64,000 nucleotides of DNA from Valencia hispanica (Eukaryota; Chordata; Actinopteri; Cyprinodontiformes; Valenciidae): NCBI GenBank assembly GCA_963556495.2, contig OY747712.1, positions 27,368,735 to 27,432,734 of the forward strand, read 5' to 3'. A model generated the notes under the pieces. It did not search any database and had not been told where the DNA came from. It saw only the letters and a list, made by a program, of their open reading frames with translations. Of the stretch, positions 1 to 12,384 are shown piece by piece (the first letter of the stretch is position 1; the number at the start of each line of letters is the position of its first letter). The translations under genes were made by a program, and so were the position numbers.

Positions 1-61
1 ATCTTTTTAAGAGGGACAACTTGCACAATCGGTGTCTGCCAAAAACTTTTTTGCCCCACTG
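1..61. mobile_element. End of a Tc1/mariner-type element cut by the window edge
   Basis: The first 61 bases end in CCCCACTG followed by TA at 62-63, the TA target dinucleotide of Tc1/mariner elements. Read in reverse, the terminus is CAGTGGGGCAAAAAAG followed by a stretch about a question of a 'CAATTG/GTGCAAGTT' type, which I recognise as the inverted-repeat end of a widespread fish non-autonomous Tc1/mariner family. Only this end is in the window, so length and coding content are unknown. Confidence 0.6.
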
Positions 62-65
62 TATC

Positions 66-215
66 TCAAGTTCAGTCAGAATGGATGGAGGACATACATT
101 TTCAAGTCTTAGAGACAGATTCCCCTGACTTGAGGTTTTAATCTCTGCAGTTCCTTCATAGTTATGTCCTATGGACTGCTTCTCCGATTCATGCTCTTCT
201 TCCCTAAAATATAGC
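66..215 (-). mobile_element. Tc1-like transposase remnant
   Basis: Short blocks match, in the same order, the antisense of a Tc1 transposase as seen in the better copy at 21880-22896: a block like the 'attttcaagtctt...cagattc' segment, then 'atctctgcagttcctt', then 'gcttctccgattcatgctctt'. Large parts are missing and no reading frame survives. It lies directly next to the element end at 1-61 but uses a different part of the transposon, so the two may be unrelated. Confidence 0.4.
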
Positions 216-2710
216 TTTACACGGATACAAATAGATAAAATGTTAACTGAACTTAAACCAACCTATAGCAAGATAATGACAAAAGAAAGTTGAGGCACAA
301 ACTTAAGCCAGGCGAGCTCCCTAGAATTTACAAGATGTGAAGGAAGAGTTTAACTCTTAATTAGGGGGGAAATATAATATGAGGTGTCACCTCAAAACAT
401 TGTGGGGTTGTCTAATCAATGAAGGTTTATTAATCCTCTGACAAATAGACATAGAACAAAATAAACAATAATACAACTAATCACCTAAATGGAATAAGTT
501 AAAGTCCTTATTTGTAAATTGATCTCTATTGGACATTGAACACATATCTTGCTGAAGCTGTGTTAAAAACTGTGCGTCCTGTGAGTTTTTCCTTACATTA
601 ACACCTGAGCAAAACAGAATGATTCAAAACCAACAATACAGAACAACGAAAGAAGAAAGTTTGCAAAGAAAAAAAAATCCAAATATTAAACCCTTGCACA
701 CTACCCTTAGGTATAGTGACAAACATTCATATTCAGTGTTTGTGTGGGATAAAACTTTATTTGGTTAAAACTCACTTTTAATGATAGACCTGCTTACTGC
801 ACCATGTGCTGCTCGTTTTCTACAAAGTACCTCCTAATCTGGATCGTTGGGTTTCAATCAAATTAATATTTACTCAAATCTGGATCAATCTTAGAGAGAA
901 AAAATATTCAATAGTTAATGTCTTCTGAACTCATGGATATTCAAATTATGAACCTGATTTTACACTGCTTTTTGTTTTCTTATATAGTGGAGCTCCTATA
1001 TGTTCACTGTATTACACATTTAGAAAAATAATACATAATATCTATGCCTATTTGTATATTTTGTGGATTTTTTTTATGTGTTCACTGTATCATGGTTAAA
1101 TACAGGTTAATAAAATATATAAACATTACCAGAAACATCATATAAAGTTTTACTTGAATATTCTTTAGTCATAAAGCCATCTTATTATTTTTTCTTTGTT
1201 TGATAAAACGATCATTTAAAAATGATTTGCAAAATGTAAAAAAGCTGAAGCAAGGGTACATAAACAATAAAACTACCTCCAAACAGCATGTAATCAACAA
1301 CTCAATTTAAAAACTGTCCTGAATTTGATTATTATAAAGCCATCAATCATTCAAATTTAAATAAACAATAATGTCACAAATCTGAAATAAAAACTTTCAG
1401 GTTCAGTGAGAAAGAAAGTCACTTTTTAGTTAGAAAGTCTGTAAGTTTCAATATTCTCTTATTTTTCACCAGTAACATTGTCTCTGTCACGATTCAATCT
1501 GCAGTGCACTCTCCACTCGCTGTATAATACCTAGTTAAAGCCAGCAGGGTGTGAAATGGTGTTTGGAAATAAATGAAACTGACTATGAAACAGTGGAGTC
1601 GGGAGATATTGCCATGTCAAGATGACAGACAAGTCCTGGAATGGAGCAAAAAAGTTATTATCCCCAAAGAAGAGAGAGTCTGGATTAAATATAACCCACA
1701 ATGCCTCATGCTGCTCTGCCTTCACCCTCATGGCTACATGGCAGAGAAAATAAGACCAAAAACCTCTGGAAATTTTCATTTTAAAATAATAGTTGTTGAT
1801 GTTTCTCTGTCAATAGGTGTTATACAAATAGTTTGCTTATTGATGCTCCACGTGAAATATTGTGAAGGAGCTTAAGAGGAACACGATCCCTTGAGGCTGC
1901 TCCTAGCCTGATTTACAGCTGGACTGATGAGTCACAGAGGACATGCTGGGAGTTGAAATAGTGAGAAGTATGTTGTCAGCCTTATTAATTTTTAAGGTGG
2001 AGTGTTGTCCTGTGTCTTAGAGGACAACATGATATATGTCGGAGGAAAGAGCGCAGAGGTTAGAGCCTAATTGTTAAGAGGCTGAGTGGGGTGAAGGTGT
2101 AAGGAGTGTGGTGGATAATTAATCAACTTCTGTGCTGAGTGACTGAGCTTCAAACCAAGAGTTAAAAATCAAAAGGAGGATTTTTTTAAATCCCTTACTG
2201 AGAATGTAAACCTCTAATTGAAAAAGACAAACCCGGGACGAAGAAGCTGAAAATTACTGTGTAAGAGAGGAAACTGATCTAAACCTGGTCAATTCATTGT
2301 TTTCTTTCAGTTAGGTTTGGATAAACAGTTTTCATTTAAAAGACCGTTAAATGTAAATGGTGAGTACAGCCTTTAAACTTATGGAAGAAATCAAGACGTG
2401 CCAAGGGACATTTTATGTTAGCAGCTGCTGCTCTCTGCTGGAATTTGAAATTACTGCAGTTTGGTTTATCGCCGTTAGAACTTTTCAATGACTGATATTT
2501 ACAATTAGTGCTGTTATCTACTACATGAATAACTTTTTCACCTTAAATCTAAAACTTGTTCATTTGTTTTCGAAACATCTGTTATGGTTCATACATAAAA
2601 TAACCTCTTGGAACATATTGCTCCATAAGTGTTGGGATTTTGATCAACTAGTTGGTTTGTTTAGTCTTTTACAAATACAATTAAAAATGTGAAAGGTGCA
2701 TCTGCTTACA
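216..2710. other. AT-rich intergenic DNA, nothing recognised
   Basis: I see no gene or recognisable element here. A 100-codon open frame at 1573-1875 (+) has no domain I know, no visible splice context and low-complexity surroundings, so I do not call it a gene. Confidence 0.5.
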
Positions 2711-3415
2711 TCCTTCTGAGTCAATACATTGTAGAACTAGCCTAAGTTACAGCTTGATCTCTTTTCGGAGTATCTCTAGAAGCTTTTAAACAAAAATTTC
2801 GGGTCCATTTTTCTTTGCCAGGTGGCTACCGCTCAGGCATATGTCTATAAACTGCTTTTTTTTAACGTCTTGCCACAGATTCTCATTTGGATTTAGATAT
2901 ATATTTTGACTGGACCATTTTAACACATGAATAGGCTTTCACCGGAATCATTACATTGTACATCAGTCTGTGTTTAGGGCTGTTGCCCTGCTGGAGGCTT
3001 CAGCTCCACCTAAGTCTTTTGCAGCCTCTAACAGGTTTTGTATATTTAGAAAGCCTGTTAAATGAGTAATCTATACTATAGTTCCACAGCTCAGGTAGGA
3101 GAATCTATCGATCATTCCATAGATTCTCCTACCTGAGCTGTGGATCTCAGCAGCTCTTCCAGCATTCCCCTTGGCTTCTTGCCTAATTAATTCTTCTGTT
3201 TGATCTCTTTAGTTTAACTGGATATCCACACCTTGATACGTTTGCAACTGTGCTATGCTTCATTTTCAGATGGTGTATTGAACAAAGCTCTGTGTGATGT
3301 TTAAAGCACATTGGACATTGGCTTATGCCTTTAATCTGCTTTAAACTCCTCCACAGCTTTATCCCTAAGTTGTCCTGCTGGTCTTTATGATGATGTGCAA
3401 CCACTAATGTTTTCT
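2711..3415 (-). mobile_element. Decayed Tc1-like element, transposase on minus strand
   Basis: Blocks along this stretch follow the antisense of the Tc1 transposase at 21880-22896 in the same order. These are 'gagtcaatacattgtagaac' near 2718, 'cttgccacagattctc' near 2869, 'tttagggctgttgccctgc' near 2973, 'aagtcttttgcagcctc' near 3013, 'acctgagctgtggatctc' near 3131 and 'tttatccctaagttgtcctg' near 3358. The segment corresponding to the middle of the transposase is deleted between about 3060 and 3110. No frame remains open. It is a long-dead copy of a family related to, but different from, the younger Tc1 at 21663. Confidence 0.7.
3084..3143. repeat. Perfect 25-bp-arm inverted repeat (hairpin)
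   Basis: Bases 3084-3108 are the exact reverse complement of 3119-3143, with a 10-base spacer. The right arm is at the place and in the orientation expected for Tc1 transposase sequence (compare 22618-22640); the left arm is an inverted copy of it where different Tc1 sequence would be expected. This is the pattern of a local template-switch mutation inside the dead element. Confidence 0.85.
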
Positions 3416-3528
3416 AACAGACATCTGCAGCATCTTCGCAGAACAGACAGATTTACCCTCAGATTAAATTTGACAATGGTAGACTCTGTTTTCTAATCAG
3501 GTTATTCTTGTTCCATTGTGTTGGTTTG

Positions 3529-4261
3529 TGTCATGTTTGCTGGGTTTTATTGACTCAAAGGCAGCACCAGACTCAGAAAACCAGACTGTTTTTGGATATG
3601 ATAAAAGATATTTGTAACAGATTTGAAAGTCTTTGGTTGATTGCCAGGAAAAAAACGGATCCACGGTGGCAGACGGAGGAACTGCAGCAGAGAAGGAGAT
3701 ATGAGATGGTATGGCGATATTGTGAGGCTGAGAGTGGATAGTTACTCACGGGGTGAAGGAGATGTCCGATCCTGGAGGGAGATAGGTTGGATCCAAACCT
3801 GGAAGTGAGTGGAGGCTGATGTTGTGCTAGGTGGTGTGTGCTAGCAGGTGGAGCGGGCAGACGGATGGAGAATAGGCAGACCAGCGGAGGTAACGGAGCA
3901 GAAGCTGACCGGGAGGGAATCCAGAGCGATCGGTAAGTTGTTTCCGGAAGGCTTTACCGTAGGAACGGGGATAAGAAAAGGAAACCAACTTCGGAGGATC
4001 AGAGAGTCTGGATCGGGACCTGGGAGGAAACCAGGATGGATTAGCGCACTGAAGAAACACAGGGTAATTCTTGGAGAGATTGGCTGGCAGTGTTACCACG
4101 CTGGAAGCGAGAACAATCTGGCGTCAGCTTGCAGTCTCCGTTCCTCTTTTGAAGCTGGAGATGATGAGCCTAAACGAGCAGCACCTGTACCCAATCAGCC
4201 ACGCCCCTGCAGAGAAGGTAGGAGAGCACACACATACACAGGAGAAACATGGATCCTAACA
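3529..4261 (-). repeat. 3' LTR of the Gypsy element
   Basis: This is a 733-bp LTR. On the minus strand it starts TGTTAGGATCC and ends CATGACA, with the usual TG...CA borders. It aligns along its whole length with 8336-9055 plus 10450-10469. Just upstream on the minus strand lies the polypurine tract. Confidence 0.93.
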
Positions 4262-4512
4262 GTACCCCCCTTACGGACGCCTCCTGGCGGCAGACCAGAG
4301 GTGGATGCAGCAGCCTCAAAATCAGCTATAAGCTGATCATCTAGGATGAATGACTTGGGGACCCAGTGACGTTCCTCAGGACCGTAACCCTTCCAGTCCA
4401 GGTATTGACGACCTCGGCCCCGAGGACGTACCGCCAAGACTCTGCGGACTGTATAAGCCGGATGGCCATCGATGAGTCGGGCGGGTGGAGGGGGATTGGC
4501 TGGAGGGCACAA
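4195..4512 (-). pseudogene. Chromodomain end of the Gypsy polyprotein
   Basis: The translation contains [15 protein letters not shown], then [15 protein letters not shown] and VPKSFILDD, the pattern of a chromodomain: an initial beta strand with the aromatic Y, the YLVKWKGY-like strand, and E..W before the closing helix. In chromoviruses this domain follows the integrase and can direct insertion by binding chromatin. The frame is open here but out of phase with the preceding integrase frames, so it could not be made as part of an intact polyprotein. The open frame runs into the 3' LTR. Confidence 0.85.
4265..4272 (-). other. Polypurine tract of the Gypsy element
   Basis: On the minus strand AAGGGGGG sits three bases before the 3' LTR start. 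This is the expected position for the primer of plus-strand DNA synthesis. Confidence 0.7.
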
Positions 4513-4539
4513 AGAGCTGGAGGAGACCGGTTTGATCTA

Positions 4540-5545
4540 TTACACATGGAAAACTGGGTGAACGCGGAGATGGGATGGAATCTTGAGTTTGACAGTGGAT
4601 GGGCTGATGACCTTTTTGATGGGGAATGGACCGAGGAGCAAGTTTTCTAGGATGGGATCTAAGAGGAAAATCTTTGGATGAGAGCCAAACCTGTTGTCCT
4701 GATGAATAATGGGGTGCTGGTCGCCTCTTCTTGTCTGTGAATCGTTTTTTTCTGAGCAGCGGTGCGTTGGAGGGCGGCGTGAGTCTTGTTCCAGACACGT
4801 CTGATGGCAGATACGAGCACGGACCGATGGCAAAACTGGCTCAGGGAAAGAGTCTGAGAGAAGAGAGGATTTGTAGCCGAGTGATATTTCAAATGGGGAG
4901 AATCCGGTTGCAGAGGAGTGTATTCGACCCAGGGGAGATGGATAGACCAGGTAAGTGGGTTTAAACTGCACAGACAACAAGGGGGGGGGGGTTCAATTTC
5001 TTGATTAAGTCTCTCACACTGACCGTTAGACTGAGGGTGGTATCCAGAGGTGAGTTTGGATGTGGCTCCCAGGGCAGAACAGAACTGTTTCCAGATGGAT
5101 GAAATGAATTGTGGACCTTGATTCGGATGGGATTCCATGGAGTTTGAAGACGTGAAGAATGATCTGGCGGACAGTCTGTGGATGAGGGAAGCTTAGGGAG
5201 AGCAACAAGATGGCAGGCTTTAGAAAAACGGTCAATGATAGATAAAATAACTGTTTTACCTCTGGAAGGTGGGAGTCCGGTGATGAAATCTAAAGCAATG
5301 TGAGACCAGGGACGAGAAGGGGTGGATAGTTGTTGCAGGAGACCAGCTGGAGATTGATGGGATGATTTATTTTGGTTGCAGATATGACATGCTGAAATAT
5401 ACTCGGCTACATCCTTGTTAAGGGATGGCCACCAGAAATTCCTACGAAGGAGGGCTATGGTGCGACTGGTGCCGGGATGACAGGAGAATTTGGAGGTGTG
5501 GGCCCAGTGGATGGTTCGTGCTCGGAGGGCAGAGGGCACATACAG
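4540..5545 (-). pseudogene. Gypsy integrase, frameshifted, catalytic Asp lost
   Basis: The N-terminal HHCC zinc finger is visible (H in WAHTSK, H in SCHPG, then CHIC). The first catalytic Asp is in ALDFITGLPPS and the catalytic Glu is in GQCERLNQ. The block between, which in relatives reads roughly SDRGPQF, is damaged at about 5117-5133: the bases coding the second catalytic Asp are missing and the frame shifts. A run of ten C on the minus strand (4981-4990) is a second frameshift site. Downstream text such as KVWLSS-like and HPVFHV blocks is spread over three frames. The enzyme would have joined element DNA into the host chromosome; this copy cannot. Confidence 0.9.
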
Positions 5546-5689
5546 ACGGGAGGTCCCCCACCTGGGTCGGGTTCGTCTTGGAGAGCGGTTCGGATTGACT
5601 TTTCAATGTCCCAGGTGAGGGAACCGATAAAACAGGAGGATGGAAGAATGGTGGCGTCTTCAGGAGAAGTGTCATCAGTCTGGTGAATT

Positions 5690-6880
5690 CTGGAAAGGGC
5701 ATCTGGTTTCTTGTTCTTAGATCCTGGACGATATGAGATGTTGAGATTGAATCGAGAGAAGAAGAGGGACCAACGGAATTGTCTGGGGTTGAGTCTCTTG
5801 GCAGTTTGGAGATATGACAGGTTCTTATGATCAGTCCAGACAATAACCGGGATCTCCGTACCCTCCAGCCAATGACGCCATTCCTCTAGGGCCAATTTTA
5901 TGGCCAGTAACTCTCGGTCGCCGATGTCATAATTCTTCTCTGCTGGGGAGAATTTTTTAGAGAAAAAAAGCACACGGGTGAATCTTGTGGTCTGACGGTG
6001 ATCTCTGGGAGAGTATGGCGCCAACAGTGGTGTCCGATGCATCTACTTCCAAAATTAACTGTTGCGTGAGGGTAGGAGCCTGGATGAATGATTCGTTTAA
6101 ATGTTGAAAGGCGAGGTTAGCTTCAGAAGTCCATTTGAAGGATTTTTTGGAGGAGGTGAGAGTGTTGAGTGGTTCAGCGAGTTTACTGTAATTGTTGATG
6201 AATCGTCGGTAAAAATTGACAAAGCCTAAGAAGCGTTGTAATTGTTTGCGGGTCTCTGGGATGGGCCAGTCCCTGATGGTCTCGATCTTGGCCGGGTCTG
6301 CCCTCACCTGCCCGTCTCCCAGAATGAAGCCAAGAAAAGTTACTGATGTGACATGGAACTCACTTTTCTGCCTTCACGTAGAGACGGTTTTCGAGGAGTC
6401 GTTGGAGAACTTGTCTGATGTGGACCTTATGTTCTTGGAGGGAATGAGAGAAGATGAGGATGTCGTCGAGATAGACAAACAAACTTATTCAGAAAAATCA
6501 CTTACGACATCATTCACCAGATTTTGGAAGGCGGCTGGGGTGTTGGATAATCCGAATGGCATGACCAGGTACTCAAAATGTCCAATGGGTGTCTTGAAGG
6601 CGGTCTTCCACTCATCTCCCTCCCTAAACCCCCGACAAGATGGTAGGCGTTTCCGAGATCCAATTTCGAATAAATCTTTGCCTGACTGACGGGTTCCATG
6701 GCGGAAGAGAGTAATGGGAGTGAATATTTATTCTTTATGGTGATTTGATTTAATCCTCTGTAGTCGATGCAGGGACGAAGTGAACCATCCTTTTTATTTA
6801 CAAAGAAGAAACCTGCACCGAGAGGGGAGGACGAGGGTCTGATGATGCCGGAATCCAATGAGTCTTGAATATAATATAAA
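5690..6880 (-). pseudogene. Gypsy reverse transcriptase and RNase H, frameshifted
   Basis: The reverse transcriptase shows [20 protein letters not shown] and [19 protein letters not shown], then [10 protein letters not shown] with the first catalytic Asp. The YLDD active-site box is intact at 6462-6473 but in another frame. The connection is [11 protein letters not shown]. RNase H follows with its four acidic positions visible (EVDASD, DRELLA, WTDHKNL, KPDALSR), split by a frameshift near 5975. Some Gypsy consensus residues are altered, for example Arg to Gly in KLDLxNAY. The region encoded the DNA-synthesising core; at least three frame changes make it non-functional. Confidence 0.92.
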
Positions 6881-6989
6881 ACTTGACATAAATCGTGGTA
6901 GTCATTTGGGACGTTAGTGAGATCAGAGATGGGTTCTGGAGTGGATTTAGAATCTGCTTTGACCGGAATAGCTGATGGTAGACAAGATT

Positions 6990-7469
6990 TTAAACAATAA
7001 GTGCTCCAAGAATCGATTCTGCGGTGTGTCCAATTGATTTGTGGGTGACGAGCCAGGGATAACTCAGAACTATGGGGTTTTCACTGTTGGGGTAGATGAG
7101 AAATTGAATCTCTTCATGATGGTTGCCTGAAACTATTAAAGAAATGGGTTGAGTTTGATGGGTGATGGATGTCATAATACTGCCATCTAGGGCGGTAACT
7201 GAAATGGGATGATTGAGAGCAAAGAAAGGAATGTCCAAATGTTTTACCAGATCAGGGTGAATCAGATTTTGTTCAGAAGCGGAGTCAATAAGGGCTAATT
7301 GATTAGAGGAGATTTTCTTTTCTTTAACGATGAGTGTAACAGAAACTGAGAGTCTGTTAAATTGTTTAGGCCCCGCCAGGACCCCTACCTTCACTGACAG
7401 GGAGCTCCTTTTGGTCGAACAGGGCAGTGGGAGATGTAATGATTTGGAGATCCACAGTAAAGACAACAA
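6990..7469 (-). pseudogene. Gypsy aspartic protease with altered active site
   Basis: One open frame carries ALIDSASEQNLIH, followed by [12 protein letters not shown], the usual protease core and its trailing block. In this family the catalytic triplet is DSG (or DTG). Here codons at 7278-7286 give DSA, and the next residue is S instead of A. The substitution at the third position is expected to harm the dimeric active site. The frame overlaps the end of gag and is out of phase with the reverse transcriptase. Confidence 0.8.
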
Positions 7470-8335
7470 TTATCTGCAATTCGTTTTAGTCTTTCTTGTG
7501 GACTTAAGCGAGTTCTGCCAATGAGCATGGGTTCCTTCTCTTGGGGTAGAAAACTGCTTTGGAACAGGAGAATGTTTTTTTACTTCTGAATGAGTGGAAG
7601 ATTGATCTCTTGTTTTAATTCTCTCTCGGGAACGTCTATCCACCTTGATGGCTAATGCGATCATTTCGTCTAGAGTTTCGGGATCATCTCTTGTGGCTAG
7701 ATCGTCTTTGATCTTTTCATTAGGAGCTTGATAAAATGCTCCCTTGAGGGCCGGATCGTTTCACCCTGACTCTTCAGCTAAGATCCTGAAATCTACTGCA
7801 AACTCAGCAACTGGACGAGATCCCTGTTTAATGGACCAAAGCTTTCGGTCCGACTCCTTACTTTTAATAGGAGAGAAGGTTAGATTAAATAATTCCAGGA
7901 AATCCTCTAAAGTTGTGTCTTCAATTGTATTTACATTAAAAATGCTTCTGCCCATTTAAGGGCCTTTCCTCAGAGGAGTCCGATGATCTAGCTAATCTTT
8001 TGTGCATCAAGATGGAAGGCATGGGGTGAAGGGTTGAAAGCTAGTTTACACTGGAAAATGAAGCCTCTTGTTTTGTCCAAATCTCCAGAAAATGGTTCTG
8101 GAGGTGGAGAAGCTACGTCCCGGAAGCAGGAAGTAGAGGAAGGCGTTTTTTCTTGAGAATGACCCAATCGAGGAGTGATATCAAAGAGTTGTTGATTCAA
8201 GCGACTTGTTGTAGTTTGCATGGATAGTTGTCGTGATAAATCCTGAATGATAGTTTCGTGTTGACCCAAAAGTGTGCGTTGCAGAGACACGGCATTCTGG
8301 ATCTGGGCTGCTGAGTCAGGTTGGCCAGATGGTTC
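7391..8335 (-). pseudogene. Gypsy gag with zinc knuckle, frameshifted
   Basis: The N-terminal part shows ASPPPEPFSGDLDKTRGF, a block typical of fish Gypsy Gag, and continues in another frame with EDFLELFNLTFSP. The C-terminal zinc knuckle CLYCGSPNHYISHC (C-X2-C-X4-H-X4-C) lies at about 7423-7465 and a TGA at 7391-7393 ends that frame. No ATG is found in frame between the 5' LTR end (8335) and the first Gag text, so the original start codon seems lost. Gag would have formed the particle and bound RNA. Confidence 0.85.
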
Positions 8336-9320
8336 TGTCTGTTTGTTGAGTTTTAATGACTCAAGGCAGCACCAGACTCAGAAAACCAGACTGTTTTTGG
8401 ATATGATAAAAGATATTTGTAACAGATTTGAAAGTCTTTGGTTGATCGCCGGGAAAAAACGGGTCCACGGTGGCAGACGGAGGAACTGCAGCAGAGAAGG
8501 AGATATGAGATGGTGTGGCGATATTGTTAGGCAGAGAGTGGATAGTTACTCACGGGGTGAAGGAGATGTCCGATCCTGGAGGGAGATACGTTGGATCCAA
8601 ACCTGGAAGTGAGTGGAGGCTGATGTTGTGCTAGGCGGTGTGTGATAGCAGGTGGAGTGGGCAGACGGATGGAGAATAGGCAGACCAGCGGAGATAACGG
8701 AGCAGAAGCTGATTGGGAGGGAATCCAGAGCGATCGGTAAGTTGTTTCCGGAAGGCTTCACCGTAGGAACGGAGATAAGAAAAGGAAACCAACTTCGGAG
8801 GATCAGAGTCTGGATCGGGACCTGCGAGGAAACCAGGAAGGATTAGCGCACCGAAGAAACACAGGGTAATTCTTGGAGAGATTGGCTGGCCGTGTTACCA
8901 CGCTGGAAGCCAGAACAATCTGGCGTCAGCTTGCAGTCTCCGTTCCTCTTTTGAAGCTGAAGATGATGAGCCTAAACGAGTAGCACCTGTACCCAATCAG
9001 CCACGCCCCTGCAGAGAAGGTAGGAGAGCACACACATACACAGCAGAAACACCAGGGGCCTGTACCATGAAGCCGGATTAGGTGGCTAGCCAGCTATGTT
9101 TCAGCTTAGTTTCCACCAACCCTGGGTTTTGGGTACCATGAAAGTGGCTCGGCTTTGATCGGTGTTCTTGCCATGGTATCTTACGCTGCACGGCTAACCT
9201 GCTCCGGGGCAGGTTTTGTTCTGGATTCAAGATCTCAGACTGAAGTTTGACCAATCGGCTGTGAGCAAAGAAACATATATATGTGACGTAACTAATTCCC
9301 AGCGTCTGTTCTCTGTTGCA

Positions 9321-9544
9321 ATGGCTTCACCTTTTCTCCCTAATCCTGTGGACATCTCCGCGCAAATTGTTAGACGAGCACTTCGTAGAGAACGAGTTTT
9401 TAGGGACAGACAAAATCCATTTGACTTTCCTGATGCGTACTTGTATGAAAGATACAGATTTTCCGCGGAAGGAATGTCTCATCTCTGTGAGCTTCTTGAG
9501 CCGCACATAAAAAATGTGACTCATCGAAGCCATGCCCTGACTGT

Positions 9545-9569
<25 letters not shown>
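9321..9569 (+). pseudogene. HARBI1-like transposase, N-terminal fragment
   Basis: From ATG 9321 the frame reads MASPFLPNPVD, then RRERVFRDRQNPFDFPDAY, then RFSAEGMSHLCELLEPHI and THRSHALTV, the N-terminal region of Harbinger transposases. It then leaves the family sequence and stops at 9567-9569 after 82 aa, against roughly 350 aa for the family. The sequence after about 9545 belongs to the minus-strand Myb/SANT gene, so a deletion has fused the two convergent genes. The catalytic domain is entirely missing. Confidence 0.85.
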
Positions 9570-10229
<660 letters not shown>

Positions 10230-10474
10230 ATCGAACGCGATTGGTTGTTCAGTGTCGTCGTCACTCTTTTATGTGCACGCGCCTGTGGATTAATCATAGC
10301 TTAAGGATCAAAGCCTGAGTTGACAGAGAAAGTTGATAACCTGCGTCATGGTACCAATTAAGCCTGATTGCATCGGTTTGGTTTTGTCGATTCAAAACCA
10401 ATCCTGTAACCCCGAGTTTGTTGAGCCACCTTCATGGTACAGGCCCCAGCAGAGACACGGATCCTAACAGTTTG

Positions 10475-11766
10475 TTTGTTTGTTTTTTAAGGGTACCAAA
10501 GATTTAATAGTATCAATACCAAATACTTTTTAGGTTATTTCAAAAGAAACATGTATCATCTTCCTTAGTTATCCACGACTTTGTACATTATAAATTTAAA
10601 GGCTAATAATACTACTGTTGCAGCTTACTGTAGTTTGTTCTATGTAGTTTAATGCTGATAAATGTAGGTAAATGACATGACATGTTTTCAAGAAAGTTAC
10701 CTAAACACTCCAGTTAGTTATCCAAAAGGTTTAGTCTTCCAGTTGGATTCCCATCATTTAATTGCCATGATTTAATCATGGCAAAGTAGTGTGGATGTTT
10801 GCTATGATGGATACTTGCTTTCCGTTTTGTACAACTCTAAATAGTGCACAAGTTTTGGTGTAAAAAATTAGGCTGTTACATTTGAAAAGTCTCCCTGAAG
10901 GGTATTTTTATTTAATATGTTACGATTAAATAGTTACAACTAAACTAAACAGACAATACATCCTTCACTTAGTGAGGGAAATAATATCAGGGACACTGTG
11001 TGATAAGACTCGTAAAAAAGCTTATATCGGATTTTTGCTGTTTCAGTTAGTCCTCTGTGCAGTGATGTATCCAGGTTTAAAACAGGTTTTTTAATAAAAC
11101 AATCATTCATAAAACATCATGCTTATTCAGTTAGACGAAGAATTTTTAAACCAATGAAGCAGATTAGACAGAAGAGACAATATTATAACAATACATAACA
11201 ATATCAGCCCATAGTGACAAAACACTAAAGCTTCTTCATTTTGGTGAAAATATTTCATTTGAAAAACGTATTTACCTTCAAAAGTAAAAAATGAAATGCT
11301 CTGAGCAGATGTCCTAATAAAATTTATGATGTATTCTTCAAAAGTGCTTTTCTTTAAATATGTGTATTCTGTAGAACAAAGTAACAGCAAGCTTGTAGAA
11401 CATTTGTCACTTTGATGTTTGCCATATTTCCTCTCATATGAATCCTTTACCATGGGTTAGTTATCCTCTTTAAATATTAGGTTTCACATGACAGAAAACT
11501 CCCAACAGACTGGTGAAGCAGCTTGCACCATTCCCTCAGGCAGATTTGACACTGAGTAATCTGTGTCAGCTCGACATGTTTTGTCTACATGAGTACACAC
11601 AAATACTCATTTTCCAAGAACTGGGAGTTTTATAGCAGTGATGTGGTGCTTATGGCCTAAAATCGCTAAAAGGGAAAAAAAACTTTTGTAAAACATAACG
11701 TGATCAGTTGGATGCTATGAAGACTTTCAAATCTCAATTAGACAATTTTCTTCAGTTCTTGTAATG
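10475..11766. other. Intergenic DNA, nothing recognised
   Basis: No domain, repeat end or splice pattern is recognised. The 108-codon open frame at 11127-11453 (-) is Ser/Leu/Phe-rich, AT-driven and not recognisable. Confidence 0.5.
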
Positions 11767-11992
11767 TAGAGATCCCAAATCCTGGTCCTAAGGACCCACT
11801 GTCCAGCATGTTTTAGGTGTTTCTCTGCTGCTGCACATGTGTCTTAATTGAATGGGCGATTGACAGGCTTCTGCAGCAATTGGAGGCCTGCTAAGGAGGT
11901 AGTGCAATCATTTGAATCCATTGTGCTGGAGTGGGGAAATATCTAAAACATGCAGCACAGTAGCCCCTGAGAACCAGGGTTGGGGACCACTG
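11767..11992. mobile_element. Small hAT-type non-autonomous element (decayed)
   Basis: The right end, reversed, begins CAGTGGTCCCCAACCCTGG; the left end TAGAGATCCCAAATCCTGG mirrors it with changes. Inward, 'agcatgttttag' is mirrored by 'ctaaaacatgcagc'. The CAGNGGTNNNCAA start is typical of Charlie-like hAT elements. The 8-bp duplication is poorly preserved (about 5 of 8 match). Confidence 0.65.
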
Positions 11993-12137
11993 TAATAAAG
12001 GATGGGATTAGGTAAATGAACCATTGTCTGAGTTTTTAAACAGCTGTCACATTTAAATAAGGTGAAGCATCTACAAATGAAAAAAAGTGAAGTCCAGTTG
12101 CTGTCTGCTCAGGTACCTGAATTAGCATGTCCTAAAT

Positions 12138-12357
12138 CACATGTGTCAAATTTCAGAAGGGCTGGTGTCCTGCAACATTTACAATAATCTCTGTCTCAAC
12201 AAACCTGAATCACATAATTAGGTCATTGACAGAATTCATTAATTGAACTTTAGTGTATGAAGAAATAATTCAATGATTTCATTCAGGTATGTTGTAATGG
12301 GACACATCCAAAAGTTGCAGGACACCATGCCTCAAGGACTGGAGTTAGACACCCCTG
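12138..12357. mobile_element. Small hAT-type non-autonomous element with 8-bp target duplication
   Basis: The flanks TCCTAAAT (12130-12137) and GCCTAAAT (12358-12365) match at 7 of 8 positions. The right end, reversed, begins CAGGGGTGTCTAACTCCAG, and the left end begins CACATGTGTCAAATTTCAG. The core 'gtcctgcaac' is mirrored by 'gttgcaggac'. It is non-coding. Confidence 0.82.
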
Positions 12358-12384
12358 GCCTAAATGAAGGAGAACATGTTAGAC

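Noticed and set aside
1573..1875. 100-codon open frame on the plus strand
   Set aside because: No recognisable domain, no splice context and an overlapping frame on the other strand; it could be chance.
3848..4336. 162-codon plus-strand frame over the Gypsy 3' LTR
   Set aside because: It runs antisense across LTR and chromodomain sequence; the minus-strand reading explains the region.
8318..8335. A tRNA primer-binding site for the Gypsy element
   Set aside because: The bases after the 5' LTR do not match a tRNA 3' end clearly enough; a TGG occurs only eight or so bases further in.
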